From positions 1 to 55,520 of the forward strand of contig JBKQSL010000081.1 in assembly GCA_052143655.1 (NCBI GenBank): a DNA stretch of 55,520 nt. Reading direction: 5' to 3'. This DNA is from CAVSUR01 sp052143655. Its GTDB lineage: Bacteria; Actinomycetota; Actinomycetes; Streptosporangiales; Streptosporangiaceae. A model generated the notes under the pieces. It ran no database searches and had not been told where the DNA came from. It worked only from the letters and a program-made list of their open reading frames with translations. Made by a program: the position numbers and the translations under genes. Below are positions 6,794 through 16,485 of the stretch, piece by piece; within the stretch, counting starts at the first letter, position 1; each line of letters starts with the position of its first letter.

Positions 6794-8449
6794 TCAGTGG
6801 CCGACGCGCTCGGCTGGCGCGGCGCCCTGCCGGCCGATCAGATCCAGCATCTCTTCCCTGGGCAGCCGGACCGCCTGGGCCCAGAAGTAGATCACCAGGC
6901 TGAACACGGCGACGACCACGATGTCCCACCAGAACGGGATCCGGTCGGTGTTGAGCGGCGCGAGCGTGGCACCGCCGCTGAACTGGCCCTGCCAGGAGAT
7001 GACGCCCATCCCGATCAGGTAGACCGGCAGCCACTGCGCGGACTTCCAGTCCAGCGGCGGCCGCTCCGGGTCGAAGGCCATCGAGATGCCGATCAGCACG
7101 TAGCCGATCACGATGCACACGCCGAGCTTCCAGAGCACCTCGAAGCCGGACCAGTAGATGATCAGGTTGGCGGCGATGAACGCCACCGGGCTGAGCACGG
7201 CAGCGCCCGGCATCCGGTAGGGGCGCTCGGCATCGGGAACCGTCCGGCGCAGCGCGCCCAAGGACAGCGGCGCCCCAGCGTACATCAGCACGCTCGCCCC
7301 GGTGACCAGGCCGACCAGCGAGTGCCAGCTCGGGAACGGGAGCAGGAAGAGCAGGCCGAACGCGAACGCGAAGAGCAGGCTGACCCAGGGCACGCCGTTC
7401 TTGTCGGTCTTGCCGAAGATCTGCGGGTAGTAGCGGTTCCTGGCCAGGCCGTACCCGACCCGCGAAGTGGAGGTCTGGTAGATCAGGCCGGTGCCGAACG
7501 GCGAGATGAACGCGTCGATCCGCAGGATGACCGCGAGCCAGCCGAGCCCGATCAGGCCCGCGAGGCCGGCGAACGGACCGGCGAGGATGTTGGCGTTGCT
7601 GATCCCCGCGAACCCGTGATGGAGCAGCTGGCTGGGTGCCATCGCGCCGATGAAGACCACCTGCAGCATCACGTAGATCACGGTCCCGATCAGGATCGCG
7701 GTGATGATCGCGCGCGGCAGGTTCTTGCCCGGGTTCTTGACCTCGCCGGCTAGCTGGTCGGCCTGCTCGAAGCCGAGGTAGGAGAAGACGATGCCGGACA
7801 GGGCGATCTGGCCGAACACGGCCTTCATCCCCAGGTGCAGGAAGCCGCCGCCAGCGCTGAAGTTGCTGGCGTGGAAGTGGAACAGCAAGACGATGATGGT
7901 CAGGACCGGGATCGCGACCTTCCACCAGGTGATGCCCGAGTTGACCTTGGAGAACAGGCCGATCGCCAGGAAGTTGATCGCGGTGAAGACCGCCATCAGG
8001 ACGATTGTCATGATGAAGCCGGTCGTGGTGACGTTCGACTTCGCGGGGTTGAAGAGCCCGTGCCAGTAGTAGGACCCGTACTGCATCACGGCGAAGCACT
8101 CGATCGGCGCCACCGTGACCGCCTGCAGCCAGGAGAAGAAGCCGAACGAGATGCCGGCCACGCTGCCGAACGCGAAGTGCGGGAATCTCGCCGTCCCGCC
8201 GGAGACCGGGTACATGCCGCCCAGCTCCGCGTGCACGAGGGCTAGCAGGATAACGATGGCGCCCGCGATGAGCCAGCCCAGAATGGCCGCCGGCCCCGCC
8301 CCCTGCGCGGCGAACAGTGCTGTGAACAGCCAGCCGGATCCGATGATCGAGGTCTCCGACGCCCAGGTAGCGCCGATGAATCCCATCTCTCGTCGGAGTC
8401 CGACGTCAGCCGGCCTTGAGCTGGCCGCAGCTGCTGACTCAGTAGACAT
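6794..8449 (-). CDS. APC-superfamily amino acid permease
   Basis: Encodes 551 residues from the ATG at 8449, preceded by AAGAAGG; an ATG at 8488 would add 13 residues. About 12 membrane helices are visible. The first helix region has TSIIGSGWLF, the unwound substrate/sodium-site helix of APC transporters. GFEQADQLAGEVKNPGKNLP is the characteristic helix 6-7 loop. It should import an amino acid or amine by proton or sodium coupling; the substrate cannot be read. It ends close to the strong terminator shared with sodX and has its own 240-base upstream region. Confidence 0.9.
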   Translation of the reverse strand: MSTESAAAASSRPADVGLRREMGFIGATWASETSIIGSGWLFTALFAAQGAGPAAILGWLIAGAIVILLALVHAELGGMYPVSGGTARFPHFAFGSVAGISFGFFSWLQAVTVAPIECFAVMQYGSYYWHGLFNPAKSNVTTTGFIMTIVLMAVFTAINFLAIGLFSKVNSGITWWKVAIPVLTIIVLLFHFHASNFSAGGGFLHLGMKAVFGQIALSGIVFSYLGFEQADQLAGEVKNPGKNLPRAIITAILIGTVIYVMLQVVFIGAMAPSQLLHHGFAGISNANILAGPFAGLAGLIGLGWLAVILRIDAFISPFGTGLIYQTSTSRVGYGLARNRYYPQIFGKTDKNGVPWVSLLFAFAFGLLFLLPFPSWHSLVGLVTGASVLMYAGAPLSLGALRRTVPDAERPYRMPGAAVLSPVAFIAANLIIYWSGFEVLWKLGVCIVIGYVLIGISMAFDPERPPLDWKSAQWLPVYLIGMGVISWQGQFSGGATLAPLNTDRIPFWWDIVVVAVFSLVIYFWAQAVRLPREEMLDLIGRQGAAPAERVGH

Positions 8450-8688
8450 GCTCGAACCTTCTTCCGGGTCCGCAATTCGTGTGGCCATAGGGCCTGGTGA
8501 GTAGGGCTCATGGTAATGATCACGTCAAGTCATGAGAAGAAGCCCCGGCGCATCATTTTCATAACAGGCCAGCGTCCCTGGCTGCGGCGTTGGGCTGTAC
8601 CAATAGCCGACTCGCCATTATTGCGGACATGTTTCCGGCGGCCGCCTCGGCGATGCGGCCGCGGCGGAGGCTCCGGCGCGGGGCGCGG
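8450..8688. other. Intergenic region upstream of the permease
   Basis: Carries the permease promoter on the minus strand and the 3' end of the CGNR gene. It includes a comparatively AT-rich stretch around 8540-8640. No hairpin or operator stood out. Confidence 0.35.
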
Positions 8689-9261
8689 CTAGCTGGCTGC
8701 CGTGGCGGCGGACCCGCTGCCGCCCGGCCGCCGGCCCGGCGGCAGCGGGGTGACGTTGGCCCGCGCCGGGCTGTGCTCTGCGCAGTAGCGGCGGGACCGG
8801 TTGGTGCTGGCGTCCAGGAACACCTGGGGGCATGAGGCGATGGTGCACGCGCCGAGCCGGTCGATGCCGTACTGCGCCACGAACAGCGTCAGGCCGAACA
8901 CCGCGCCTGCCGCGAACCTGTCAGCCAGCGATCCGGTGTCGGCCAGGTGCACGTGCCAGTCCGTCGAGTCGTGGCTGACCAGTTCCGGGTGCACTGGGTG
9001 CTGGATCAGCAGCGCGTTCAGCCGGTCCGCGGCCGGCTGAACGGATCCGGCCGCGGCGGCGGCGAAGATCCGGCTGAACGCTGCCCGCAGCGTCCGCAGG
9101 CCGTCCATCTCGACCCGGGTAACCTGCCCAGAGGCAAGCGCGCACTCGGCTGCGAGCATGCGAAAGCCGTCTGGCGTGCCAAGCTGGTCGTGCTCATCTC
9201 CGGCCCCGCTGGCCGTATTTACGAGTCGCACCGCCAGGTCAGCGTAGGACGTGAGGTTCAC
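8689..9261 (-). CDS. CGNR zinc-finger / ABATE-domain protein
   Basis: Encodes 190 residues from a GTG at 9261, with AAGGA seven bases upstream; the protein then begins VNLTSYADLAVRLVNTA, as family members do. The N-terminal ~130 residues form the ABATE domain. The C-terminus is a CGNR-type zinc ribbon: CTIASC...STNRSRRYC, with the first CxxxxC and a later Cys/His pair (YCAEH). Members are putative stress-linked transcription regulators. The final ~25 residues are a Pro/Gly/Ser tail. It is divergent from the MDR oxidoreductase, with a ~170-base shared promoter region. Confidence 0.85.
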   Translation of the reverse strand: MNLTSYADLAVRLVNTASGAGDEHDQLGTPDGFRMLAAECALASGQVTRVEMDGLRTLRAAFSRIFAAAAAGSVQPAADRLNALLIQHPVHPELVSHDSTDWHVHLADTGSLADRFAAGAVFGLTLFVAQYGIDRLGACTIASCPQVFLDASTNRSRRYCAEHSPARANVTPLPPGRRPGGSGSAATAAS

Positions 9262-9430
9262 TCCGGTCCTTACCTGGAGAAATGCTGGGCCGCTTCCCGC
9301 CCAGAAGTATTGCACATGATCACAAGTCCGTCTCGGCCGTTACCAAGTCCCGGCCAGACGGGCGGCCCGCGCCGCGGGCGTGCGCCGCCGGCCCTGCCGC
9401 CACGTCACGGGCGGCGCTAAGGTCCAGATC

Positions 9431-10399
9431 ATGTTCGCTGTCACCGCCGTGCGCTTCGACGACAAGAACCCACTGGCCGCTCTGGAACTGGGCGAGCATG
9501 CCGAGCCCGAGCCTCCGGACGGCTGGACCACGGTCACTGTCCGGGCCGCTTCCCTCAACCACCACGACATCTGGACGCTGCGCGGGGTGGGCATCACGGC
9601 CGACCGGCTGCCCATGATCATCGGCTGTGATGCGGCGGGCGTCGACGAGGACGGCAACGAGGTCGTGGTGCACTCGGTGATCGGCGACCCCGCTGCTGGC
9701 GGCGGCGACGAGACCCTCGATCCGGCCCGCTCGCTGCTGTCGGAGCGGTTCGACGGTACTTTCGCCGAGCGGGTCGCCGTGCCGCGCCGCAACCTGCTGC
9801 CCAAGCCCGCCGCGCTGTCGTTCGAGCAGGCGGCCTGCCTGCCGACGGCGTACTTGACCGCCTACCGGATGCTGTTCGGCCGGGCTTCGCCCGAGCCGGG
9901 GGCCACCGTCCTGGTGCAGGGCGCGGGCGGCGGGGTCGCGACTGCGCTGATCCTGCTCGGCCGCGCGGCCGGGTACCGGATCTGGGCCACCAGCAGGTCG
10001 GCGGACAAGCGGCAGCAGGCGCTGGACCTCGGCGCGGACCAGGCGTTCGAGTCCGGGGCCCGGCTGCCGGAGCGGGTCGACGCGGTGATGGAGACGGTGG
10101 GCCAGGCCACCTGGGCTCACTCGCTGCGCGCGCTGCGCCCGGGCGGGGTGATTGTCGTCTCCGGCGCGACCAGCGGCGCCGCGCCGCCTGCCGACCTGAA
10201 CCGGGTGTTCTTCCTGCAGCTTTCAGTGATCGGCAGCACGATGGGCAGCCGGGACCAGCTCGGCAGGCTGCTGCGGTTCTGCGAGCAGACGGGGGTGCGG
10301 CCGCTTATCGACCGGGTCATGCCGCTGCGCGAGGCGCGTGACGGCATGGCGGCGCTGATCACGGGCGAGGTGTTCGGCAAGATCGTTTTCACGCCGTAG
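9431..10399 (+). CDS. Zinc-type alcohol dehydrogenase-like (MDR) oxidoreductase
   Basis: Encodes 322 residues from the ATG at 9431. The GroES-like N-domain is clear (VRAASLNHHDIWTLRG, MIIGCDAAGV), followed by an NADPH-binding Rossmann domain with VLVQGAGGGVATALILLGRA. The catalytic zinc-ligand Cys and the four-Cys structural lobe are absent, so it is closer to the quinone-oxidoreductase/enoyl-reductase type than to true zinc alcohol dehydrogenases. The substrate is unknown. It is convergent with padR, with a large palindrome between them. Confidence 0.85.
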   Translation: MFAVTAVRFDDKNPLAALELGEHAEPEPPDGWTTVTVRAASLNHHDIWTLRGVGITADRLPMIIGCDAAGVDEDGNEVVVHSVIGDPAAGGGDETLDPARSLLSERFDGTFAERVAVPRRNLLPKPAALSFEQAACLPTAYLTAYRMLFGRASPEPGATVLVQGAGGGVATALILLGRAAGYRIWATSRSADKRQQALDLGADQAFESGARLPERVDAVMETVGQATWAHSLRALRPGGVIVVSGATSGAAPPADLNRVFFLQLSVIGSTMGSRDQLGRLLRFCEQTGVRPLIDRVMPLREARDGMAALITGEVFGKIVFTP

Positions 10400-10455
10400 C
10401 ACGGCCGGCCCGACGCCCGGATGCCGGGCGCGACCCCGCCGCGCCCTGGCGTTCA

Positions 10456-10505
10456 TGATCATGGAGTGTTTGCCGCGGTCTTCCGCAGAGAACACTCCAT
10501 GATCA
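10456..10505. terminator. Long palindrome between convergent MDR and padR genes
   Basis: TGATCATGGAGTGTT (10456-10470) and AACACTCCATGATCA (10491-10505) pair perfectly over 15 bp. The 20-base interior forms a second small stem (GCGG-TCTT-CCGC). The sequence is AT-richer than its surroundings. It is best read as a bidirectional terminator, possibly a dispersed palindromic repeat. Confidence 0.8.
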
Positions 10506-10513
10506 AGCCCGGG

Positions 10514-11710
10514 TCAGGCTGGCGGTTCTGCGTCGGTCCTATCGGGCCCGGCTGCTCGGGCCGGCCCGGCCGCGCCGGTCGTCTCGGGCTTGGCCGTCGG
10601 CTCAGGCTGCGCAGTGCCGGTCGCCTCGTGATCTCCTCCCGACGCCCCGGCCGACTGGCGGCGGCCGCGGGGCGGCCGGTCGCCGAGTATCTCCTCCCGG
10701 ATCCGGGTCAGCGCGTCATCCAGGATTCCGCGCAGGTTGGCGGCGGCGCTCTCGCCGATGCCCTCGGCCCGCCATCCGCTGGCCCGCAGGTCTCCGGCGA
10801 AATCCATGGCCATCCGCTCCAGGTCACGCAGCAGCCCGCCGCCGGACTCCGCGCCGCCGGACTCCGCGCCGCCGGGCACGGACCCGGCGCCCGATCCGGG
10901 CCGGGGCGGGGTGGTTCCCCCGCCGGTCGCCTGCTGCCAGGCAGCGCCCCGGCCGGACCAGCCGCCCCGCGATCCGGCCCCGGCCCGCGAGGCGGTGAAG
11001 GCATCGCGCATCTGCTCCCGGGCGCGCCTGGCCTCTGCCCTGATCCGCCGGGCGGCGTCGGCGGGGTTCCCGGCCGCGTCCGGCGGCCCGTCGGCAGCCC
11101 CGGCTGACGGGCCGCCGGCCGTCCCGGCTTGCGGGCCGCCGGCCGTCCCGGCTGGCCGGCTGGCAGCGTGGCCTGGCTCGGGCCCGGCGCCCTGCCCGGC
11201 GGCAGCGTCCCCCGCTTCCGCGGGACCCGGGGCCTGCGGCGCCCTGGCGTCGCCCGCCGTCCCGGGCGCGCCCGGGCCGCCGGTCCCGCCGCCTGCCGGG
11301 GCCGGCTGGCCGGCGGCCTGCCGGCGCAGGTCCCGCGCGGCTGAGGTCAGTTCCTCCCGCAGGCTGCGCACGGTGTCGCGCACGTCCTGGGTCACCTCGC
11401 GGGCGATATCCCGGACCGCCTCGGACAGTTCCTCCTCCAGTTCGGCCAGGTCGTCGAGTCGGCCCTGGATCTCCTCACGGCCCTTGTCGGTGATGCGGTA
11501 GATCTTCTTGCCGTCTACCTCGTCGTGAGTGACCAGGCCCTCTTCCTCCAGCCGGGCCAGCCGTGGGTAAATGGTGCCGGGGGAGGGCGCGTAGACCCCG
11601 AGGAACCGGTCCTGGAGCAGCCGGATTACCTCATAGCCGTGCCGCGGCGCCTCGTCCAGCAGCTTGAGCAGGTACAGCCGCAGCCGTCCGTGCCGGAATA
11701 CCGGGCTCAC
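10514..11710 (-). CDS. PadR-family transcriptional regulator with a long low-complexity C-terminus
   Basis: Encodes 398 residues from a GTG at 11710 with GGGAGGGG upstream. The PadR winged helix spans about residues 8-85 (LYLLKLLDEAPRHGYEVIRL, APSPGTIYPRLARLEEEGLV). A charged coiled-coil-like segment follows (DDLAELEEELSEAVRDIARE). Residues ~135-280 are Pro/Ala/Gly-rich and probably disordered, and a further helical stretch (RDLERMAMDFAGDLRASGW) lies near residue 290. PadR proteins usually repress their own promoter and linked genes. Typical PadR proteins are 110-200 residues, so this one is unusually long. Confidence 0.88.
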   Translation of the reverse strand: MSPVFRHGRLRLYLLKLLDEAPRHGYEVIRLLQDRFLGVYAPSPGTIYPRLARLEEEGLVTHDEVDGKKIYRITDKGREEIQGRLDDLAELEEELSEAVRDIAREVTQDVRDTVRSLREELTSAARDLRRQAAGQPAPAGGGTGGPGAPGTAGDARAPQAPGPAEAGDAAAGQGAGPEPGHAASRPAGTAGGPQAGTAGGPSAGAADGPPDAAGNPADAARRIRAEARRAREQMRDAFTASRAGAGSRGGWSGRGAAWQQATGGGTTPPRPGSGAGSVPGGAESGGAESGGGLLRDLERMAMDFAGDLRASGWRAEGIGESAAANLRGILDDALTRIREEILGDRPPRGRRQSAGASGGDHEATGTAQPEPTAKPETTGAAGPARAAGPDRTDAEPPA

Positions 11711-12041
11711 CGCACATCACCCCTCCCGCCGGCGGGCCGGCAACTGCCGGCCTCGGCCATGCTTCCCGTCTCGATCATCTCCGGGACCGCCGGCGCGCCG
11801 CCTGCCGGGGCGGCCGGAGCCTGCAGCCGCTACCGGCGAGCCCGCCGCAGCCGGTCCGGCCGGGACAGCCCAGGCCGGGCGGGTCGGCGCCGCCTGCGGT
11901 AACCGGGCCCGCCCCGGCGTGGGCCCGCTGGCAGCCTCCGGCGCCGGGCCGTCCCGGGCCAGTGCAGATGATGTTCACTACTAAAGATATATCGTGTCTA
12001 CCAGACGGCCACCAGCCGGGGCAATTTCCGGGCCGTGCCCG
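11711..12041. promoter_or_regulatory. padR upstream region with an AT-rich palindromic core
   Basis: GATATATC at 11986-11993 sits in the only AT-rich stretch of this gap (ACTACTAAAGATATATCGTG). Sequences of ATATCGTGATATAT type are common targets of PadR proteins, so autoregulation is plausible. The distance to the padR start is about 275 bases. Either a long leader or an unrecognised short upstream gene lies in between; the small frame at 11775-11978 is not convincing. Confidence 0.45.
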
Positions 12042-12242
12042 CTATCCGGCCGCCCAGCTGCCGGGATCCACGGCGTCCTCGTCCAGCCGGGCCAGCCAGC
12101 TGGCCAGCCGGTCGGTCGGCACCTCGAACTCCGGATGCAGGTCGACGAACTCGCGCAGCCGCTCGGCCAGCCAGCCGAGGGTTACCTCCTCCTCGCCGCG
12201 CCGGTCGGCGAGTTCCTCGATACCGCGGTCGGTGAAGTACAC
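12042..12242 (-). CDS. DUF6104-like small protein
   Basis: Encodes 66 residues, MYFTDRGIEELADRRGEEEV..., acidic and helical. I recognise this as the short actinobacterial DUF6104 family, usually found beside kgd. It follows the kgd stop by 3 bases and is co-transcribed with it. Function is unknown. It has no membrane segment, no signal peptide and no cysteines. Confidence 0.8.
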   Translation of the reverse strand: MYFTDRGIEELADRRGEEEVTLGWLAERLREFVDLHPEFEVPTDRLASWLARLDEDAVDPGSWAAG

Positions 12243-12245
12243 CGG

Positions 12246-15200
12246 TCAGCTCCCGGGCTGGACTGCCGCCTTGATCAGCGCGGCGTGCTCGGCGGCGTGC
12301 GCCTTGGCTGACCCGGCAGCCGGGGCGGAGCTGGCAGGCGGCGATGCCACCGTGACCTGCCTGCCCAGCAGGCCCGGCAGGCGCAGCGCCATGTACTGCC
12401 AGGCGCCCATGTTCTCTGGCTCTTCCTGCACCCAGGTCACCGGCCCGGCCTGCGGGAACCGGGCCATCTCGGCGTGGATCTCGGCGGCTGGCAGCGGGTA
12501 GAGCCGCTCGACGCGGATGATCGCCACGTCGCCGACCCCGGCCGTGCGCCGCAGGTCAGCCAGCTCGTGGTAGATCTTGCCGGCGCACAGCAGGACCCGC
12601 CGCACCGCGGCGGGGTCCGCCCTGGCGGTGCCGTCGAACTGCGGGTCACCGATCACCGGGCGGAACGATCCGCTGGTGAAGTCGGACACCGCCGATGCCG
12701 CGGCCTTCAGCCGCAGCATTGACTTGGGCGTGAACACAATCAGCGGCTTAATCCGGTCTGACAGCGCCTGCCAGCGCAGCAGGTGGAAGTAGCTGGCCGG
12801 GGAGGACGGCATCGCGACAGTCATGTTGTCCTGCGCGCACAGCGACAGGAACCGCTCAACCCGGGCCGAGGAGTGGTCGGGGCCCTGGCCCTCGTGCCCG
12901 TGCGGCAGCAGCAGCACCACCCCAGATCGCTGGCCCCACTTCTGCTCGCCCGAGCTGATGAACTCGTCCAGGATCGTCTGCGCCCCGTTGACGAAGTCGC
13001 CGAACTGCGCTTCCCAGCAGACCAGAGCGTCCGGGCGGGCCACCGAGTACCCGTACTCGAAGCCTACGGCGGCGAACTCCGACAGCAGCGAGTCGTAGAT
13101 GTGGAACCGGGCCGTCGCCGAGTTGAACGCCCGCAGCGGGGTGTGCTCGGCGCCGGTGTGCCGGTCGACCAGCACGGCATGCCGCTGGCCGAACGTGCCA
13201 CGGCGCGAGTCCTGCCCGACCAGCCGCACGCCGTGGCCGTCGATAAGCGCGGAGCCGAACGCCAGCAGCTCGCCGGTGGTCCAGTCGATCTCGTCCTGCT
13301 CGATCAGCACCGCCCGGCGCTGCAGCTGCGGCGCCAGCCGCGGATGCGGGGTGAAGTCCTCGGGCAGGTTCAGCTGGGTGTCGATGATGCGCTTGACGGT
13401 CTCGGCGGAGATCGCCGTCGGCACCGTGTCGTGCGCGACAGGCTGGGACGCCCCTGGCTCCGGCCGCACCACCGCGCCGGGCTCGGGCGGCCGCCCGACT
13501 GCCTCGCGCGTCTCGGTGAAGACCCGTTCCAGCTCCTGCTGGTAGTCGCGCAGGGCCTGCTCGGCTTCCCCCAGGCTGATGTCGCCGCGGCCGATCAGGG
13601 ATTCGGTGTAGAGCTTGCGGACCGAGCGCTTGGCGTCGATCAGGTCGTACATGACCGGCTGGGTGAACGAGGGGTTGTCGGCCTCGTTGTGCCCGCGGCG
13701 GCGGTAGCACACCATGTCGATGACGACGTCCTTGCCGAACGCCTGGCGGTAGTCGAAGGCCAGCTTGCCAACCCGGACCACCGCCTCCGGGTCATCGCCG
13801 TTGACGTGGAAGATCGGGGCCTGGATCATCCGGGCCACGTCCGTGCAGTACACGCTGGACCGGGAATGCTGCGGCGCCGTGGTGAAGCCCACCTGGTTGT
13901 TCACCACGATGTGCACCGTCCCGCCGGTCCGGTACCCGCGCAGCTGCGACAGCTCCAGCGTCTCGGCGGCCACGCCCTGGCCGGCGAACGCGGCATCGCC
14001 GTGGATCAGCACCGGCAGCACGGTGAATCCCGGCTCGCCCCGGTCCAGCACGTCCTGCTTGGCGCGCACCACGCCTTCCAGCACCGGGTCCACGGCCTCC
14101 AGGTGACTGGGGTTGGCCACCAGCGAGGTGGGGATCTCGCGGCCGTTGCTGGTGCGGTAGGTGCCCTCCGCGCCCAGGTGGTACTTCACGTCGCCGGAGC
14201 CGTGCGTGGTCGCCGGGTCCAGGTTGCCCTCGAACTCGCCGAAGATCTGCGCGTAGGACTTGCCCACGATGTTGGCCAGCACGTTCAGCCGCCCGCGGTG
14301 CGCCATGCCCAGGACGACTTCGTCCAGGTCCGCCCTGGCGGCAGCGTGCAGCACGGTGTCCAGCAGCGGGATCAGCGACTCCGCGCCCTCCAGCGAGAAC
14401 CGGCGCTGGCCCACGAACTTGGTCTGCAGGAACATCTCGAACGCCTCGGCGACGTTCAGCCGGGACAGGATCCGCAGCTGGTCGTCCTTGCTGGTGCGGT
14501 CGTGCGGCCGCTCCACCCGGGCCTGCAGCCAGGCCCGCTCCTCGGGGTTCTGGATGTGCATGTACTCGACGCCGACGGTCCGGCAGTACGAGTCCCGCAG
14601 CACGCCGAGGATCTCCCGCAGCAGCATCCGCGGCTTGCCGCCGAAACCGCCGGTCGCGAATTCCCGCTCCAGGTCCCACAGCGTGAGGCCGTGCTGGTTG
14701 ATGTCCAGGTCGGGATGCTTGCGCTGCTTGTACTCCAGCGGGTCGGTGTCGGCCATCAGATGCCCGCGCACCCGGTAGGCGTGGATCAGCTCGTGCACCC
14801 GGGCGGCCTTGGAGATGTCGTCCTCGTGCCCGGCCGGGATGTCGGCCACCCAGCGGACCGGCTCGTAGGGAATCCGCAGGGCCTCGAACACCTCGTCGTA
14901 GAAGCCCCGGCCGCCGAGCAGGAGGTCGTGCATGACCGCGAGCAGCTCGCCGGACTGGGCGCCCTGGATGATCCGGTGGTCGTAAGTGGAGGTCAGGGTG
15001 ACGGTCTTGCTGATCGCCAGGCGGGCCAGGGTCTCCGGCGAGGCGCCCGCATAGGCCGCCGGGTATTCCATGGCCCCGACGCCGACGATGGCGCCCTGCC
15101 CGGTCATCAGCCGGGGCACCGAGTGCTCGGTGCCGATGGTGCCGGGGTTGGTGAGCGTGATCGTGGTCCCGGCGAAGTCCTCGATCGTCAGCTTCGCTGC

Positions 15201-16196
15201 CCTGGCCTTGCGCACCACATCCTCGTAGGCCATCCAGAACTGGCGGAAATCGAGCTTCTGCGCGCCCTTGATGTTGGGGACGAGCAGCTGCCGCGAGCCG
15301 TCATCCTTGCGGATGTCGATGGCCAGCCCCAGGTTCACGTCCTCCGGGCGGACCATGACCGGCTTGCCGTCAGCCTCGGCGAAGGAGTCGTTCAGCTCCG
15401 GCACCCGGGCCAGTGCGCGGACGAGCGCGAACCCGATCAGGTGCGTGAACGACACCTTGCCGCCGCGGCCGCGGGCCAGGTGGTTGTTGATCACGATGCG
15501 GTTGTCGATGAGCAGCTTGGCCGGCACCGAGCGGACGCTGGTCGCGGTGGGCACGGCCAGGCTCGCGGCCATGTTGGCCACGGTGCGCGCGGCGGTGCCG
15601 CGCAGCCGGACCTCGGCCGCGCCGCCGACGGCCCCGTCGCCGGGCTGGCGGCCCGGCTCAGCAGGCACCGGCCGGGCCCCGCGGGCGCCGTCCGCTGCGG
15701 GCGGCTGCGGCGGGCGGCCAGGGACAGTTCCCGGTGCAGCCGGCGGAACGGCGGGCCGGGGCGGTGCCAAGTCGGCCGGTGCCGCCAGGCGCGCCGCCAC
15801 GCCGTCTCGTGCGGCCGGCCCGCTGGCGGCCGGCCCGTTGGCGGCTGGGCGGCTGCCAGCGGGACCGCGCTGCGCGTCCGCTCGCGGCGCGGCGGGCGTC
15901 GCCGCTGCGGGCTGCGCCTTGGCTGCGGTCCAGGCGGAGACAGAGCCGCCTGTCGTGGCGCCAGGCGCCGGACGGTAGTCAGCGAAGAAGTTCCACCAGG
16001 CCCGGTCCACCGAGGCCGGGTCCGCCTGGTACCGCTGGTACATCTCGTCGACGAGCCATTCGTTCGGCCCGAAGTCGGTACGGCCGCCTGGCTCCGGATC
16101 CGGCGGGGCGGCCCGGTCCGGGCGGGCCGGGTTCGGGGCTGCAGATGGGCTGAGATCCGCTGCCGATCGCGGAGACTCCTCAGTCACGCCGGACAT
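12246..16196 (-). CDS. kgd: Multifunctional 2-oxoglutarate decarboxylase/dehydrogenase (Kgd)
   Basis: Encodes 1316 residues, somewhat above the usual ~1230 because of a long Pro/Ala linker (about residues 75-200). The order is: short E1 N-terminal motif (NEWLVDEMYQRY), linker, E2-type succinyltransferase core (residues ~210-430, catalytic His407 in TYDHRIIQG), then a thiamine-diphosphate E1 dehydrogenase (GDAAFAGQG with Asp734; VNNQVGFTT about residue 765). It decarboxylates 2-oxoglutarate and, with Lpd, feeds succinyl-CoA to the TCA cycle. Regulation in mycobacteria is by acetyl-CoA and the FHA protein GarA. GGAAGAGG precedes the ATG. Divergent from the BlaI-type gene. Confidence 0.96.
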   Translation of the reverse strand: MSGVTEESPRSAADLSPSAAPNPARPDRAAPPDPEPGGRTDFGPNEWLVDEMYQRYQADPASVDRAWWNFFADYRPAPGATTGGSVSAWTAAKAQPAAATPAAPRADAQRGPAGSRPAANGPAASGPAARDGVAARLAAPADLAPPRPAVPPAAPGTVPGRPPQPPAADGARGARPVPAEPGRQPGDGAVGGAAEVRLRGTAARTVANMAASLAVPTATSVRSVPAKLLIDNRIVINNHLARGRGGKVSFTHLIGFALVRALARVPELNDSFAEADGKPVMVRPEDVNLGLAIDIRKDDGSRQLLVPNIKGAQKLDFRQFWMAYEDVVRKARAAKLTIEDFAGTTITLTNPGTIGTEHSVPRLMTGQGAIVGVGAMEYPAAYAGASPETLARLAISKTVTLTSTYDHRIIQGAQSGELLAVMHDLLLGGRGFYDEVFEALRIPYEPVRWVADIPAGHEDDISKAARVHELIHAYRVRGHLMADTDPLEYKQRKHPDLDINQHGLTLWDLEREFATGGFGGKPRMLLREILGVLRDSYCRTVGVEYMHIQNPEERAWLQARVERPHDRTSKDDQLRILSRLNVAEAFEMFLQTKFVGQRRFSLEGAESLIPLLDTVLHAAARADLDEVVLGMAHRGRLNVLANIVGKSYAQIFGEFEGNLDPATTHGSGDVKYHLGAEGTYRTSNGREIPTSLVANPSHLEAVDPVLEGVVRAKQDVLDRGEPGFTVLPVLIHGDAAFAGQGVAAETLELSQLRGYRTGGTVHIVVNNQVGFTTAPQHSRSSVYCTDVARMIQAPIFHVNGDDPEAVVRVGKLAFDYRQAFGKDVVIDMVCYRRRGHNEADNPSFTQPVMYDLIDAKRSVRKLYTESLIGRGDISLGEAEQALRDYQQELERVFTETREAVGRPPEPGAVVRPEPGASQPVAHDTVPTAISAETVKRIIDTQLNLPEDFTPHPRLAPQLQRRAVLIEQDEIDWTTGELLAFGSALIDGHGVRLVGQDSRRGTFGQRHAVLVDRHTGAEHTPLRAFNSATARFHIYDSLLSEFAAVGFEYGYSVARPDALVCWEAQFGDFVNGAQTILDEFISSGEQKWGQRSGVVLLLPHGHEGQGPDHSSARVERFLSLCAQDNMTVAMPSSPASYFHLLRWQALSDRIKPLIVFTPKSMLRLKAAASAVSDFTSGSFRPVIGDPQFDGTARADPAAVRRVLLCAGKIYHELADLRRTAGVGDVAIIRVERLYPLPAAEIHAEMARFPQAGPVTWVQEEPENMGAWQYMALRLPGLLGRQVTVASPPASSAPAAGSAKAHAAEHAALIKAAVQPGS

Positions 16197-16485
16197 CGCC
16201 TCTTCCGGAGCTGGATTACCTGGTGCACGAAGATCTGTAAGGCTTCATCTGCCAGGCTACCTGGCGCACGTCAGCTGGCGAGCGCTGAGGCAGCGGCCGG
16301 TGGCAGTCTCTTGGCCGCGGCCTTACCCGGGCCGTCCGCCCGGCCCGCTGAGCACGCCCCGCCCGCTGAGCCCGTGCGGTGCATGATTGCCGCGCCGCGG
16401 GCGGCGAGAGTTGTCCTCGGGAGTGCCCGGCCCGCCCGGCCGCGGTCGGGGCCATGCTTGGCTGGGAATCCGGAGGTGGCGGCCG

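Noticed and set aside
11775..11978. 67-codon minus-strand frame beside the AT-rich padR region
   Set aside because: The GTG lies just after the AT-rich core and could be leaderless, but the product is Gly/Arg/Pro noise.
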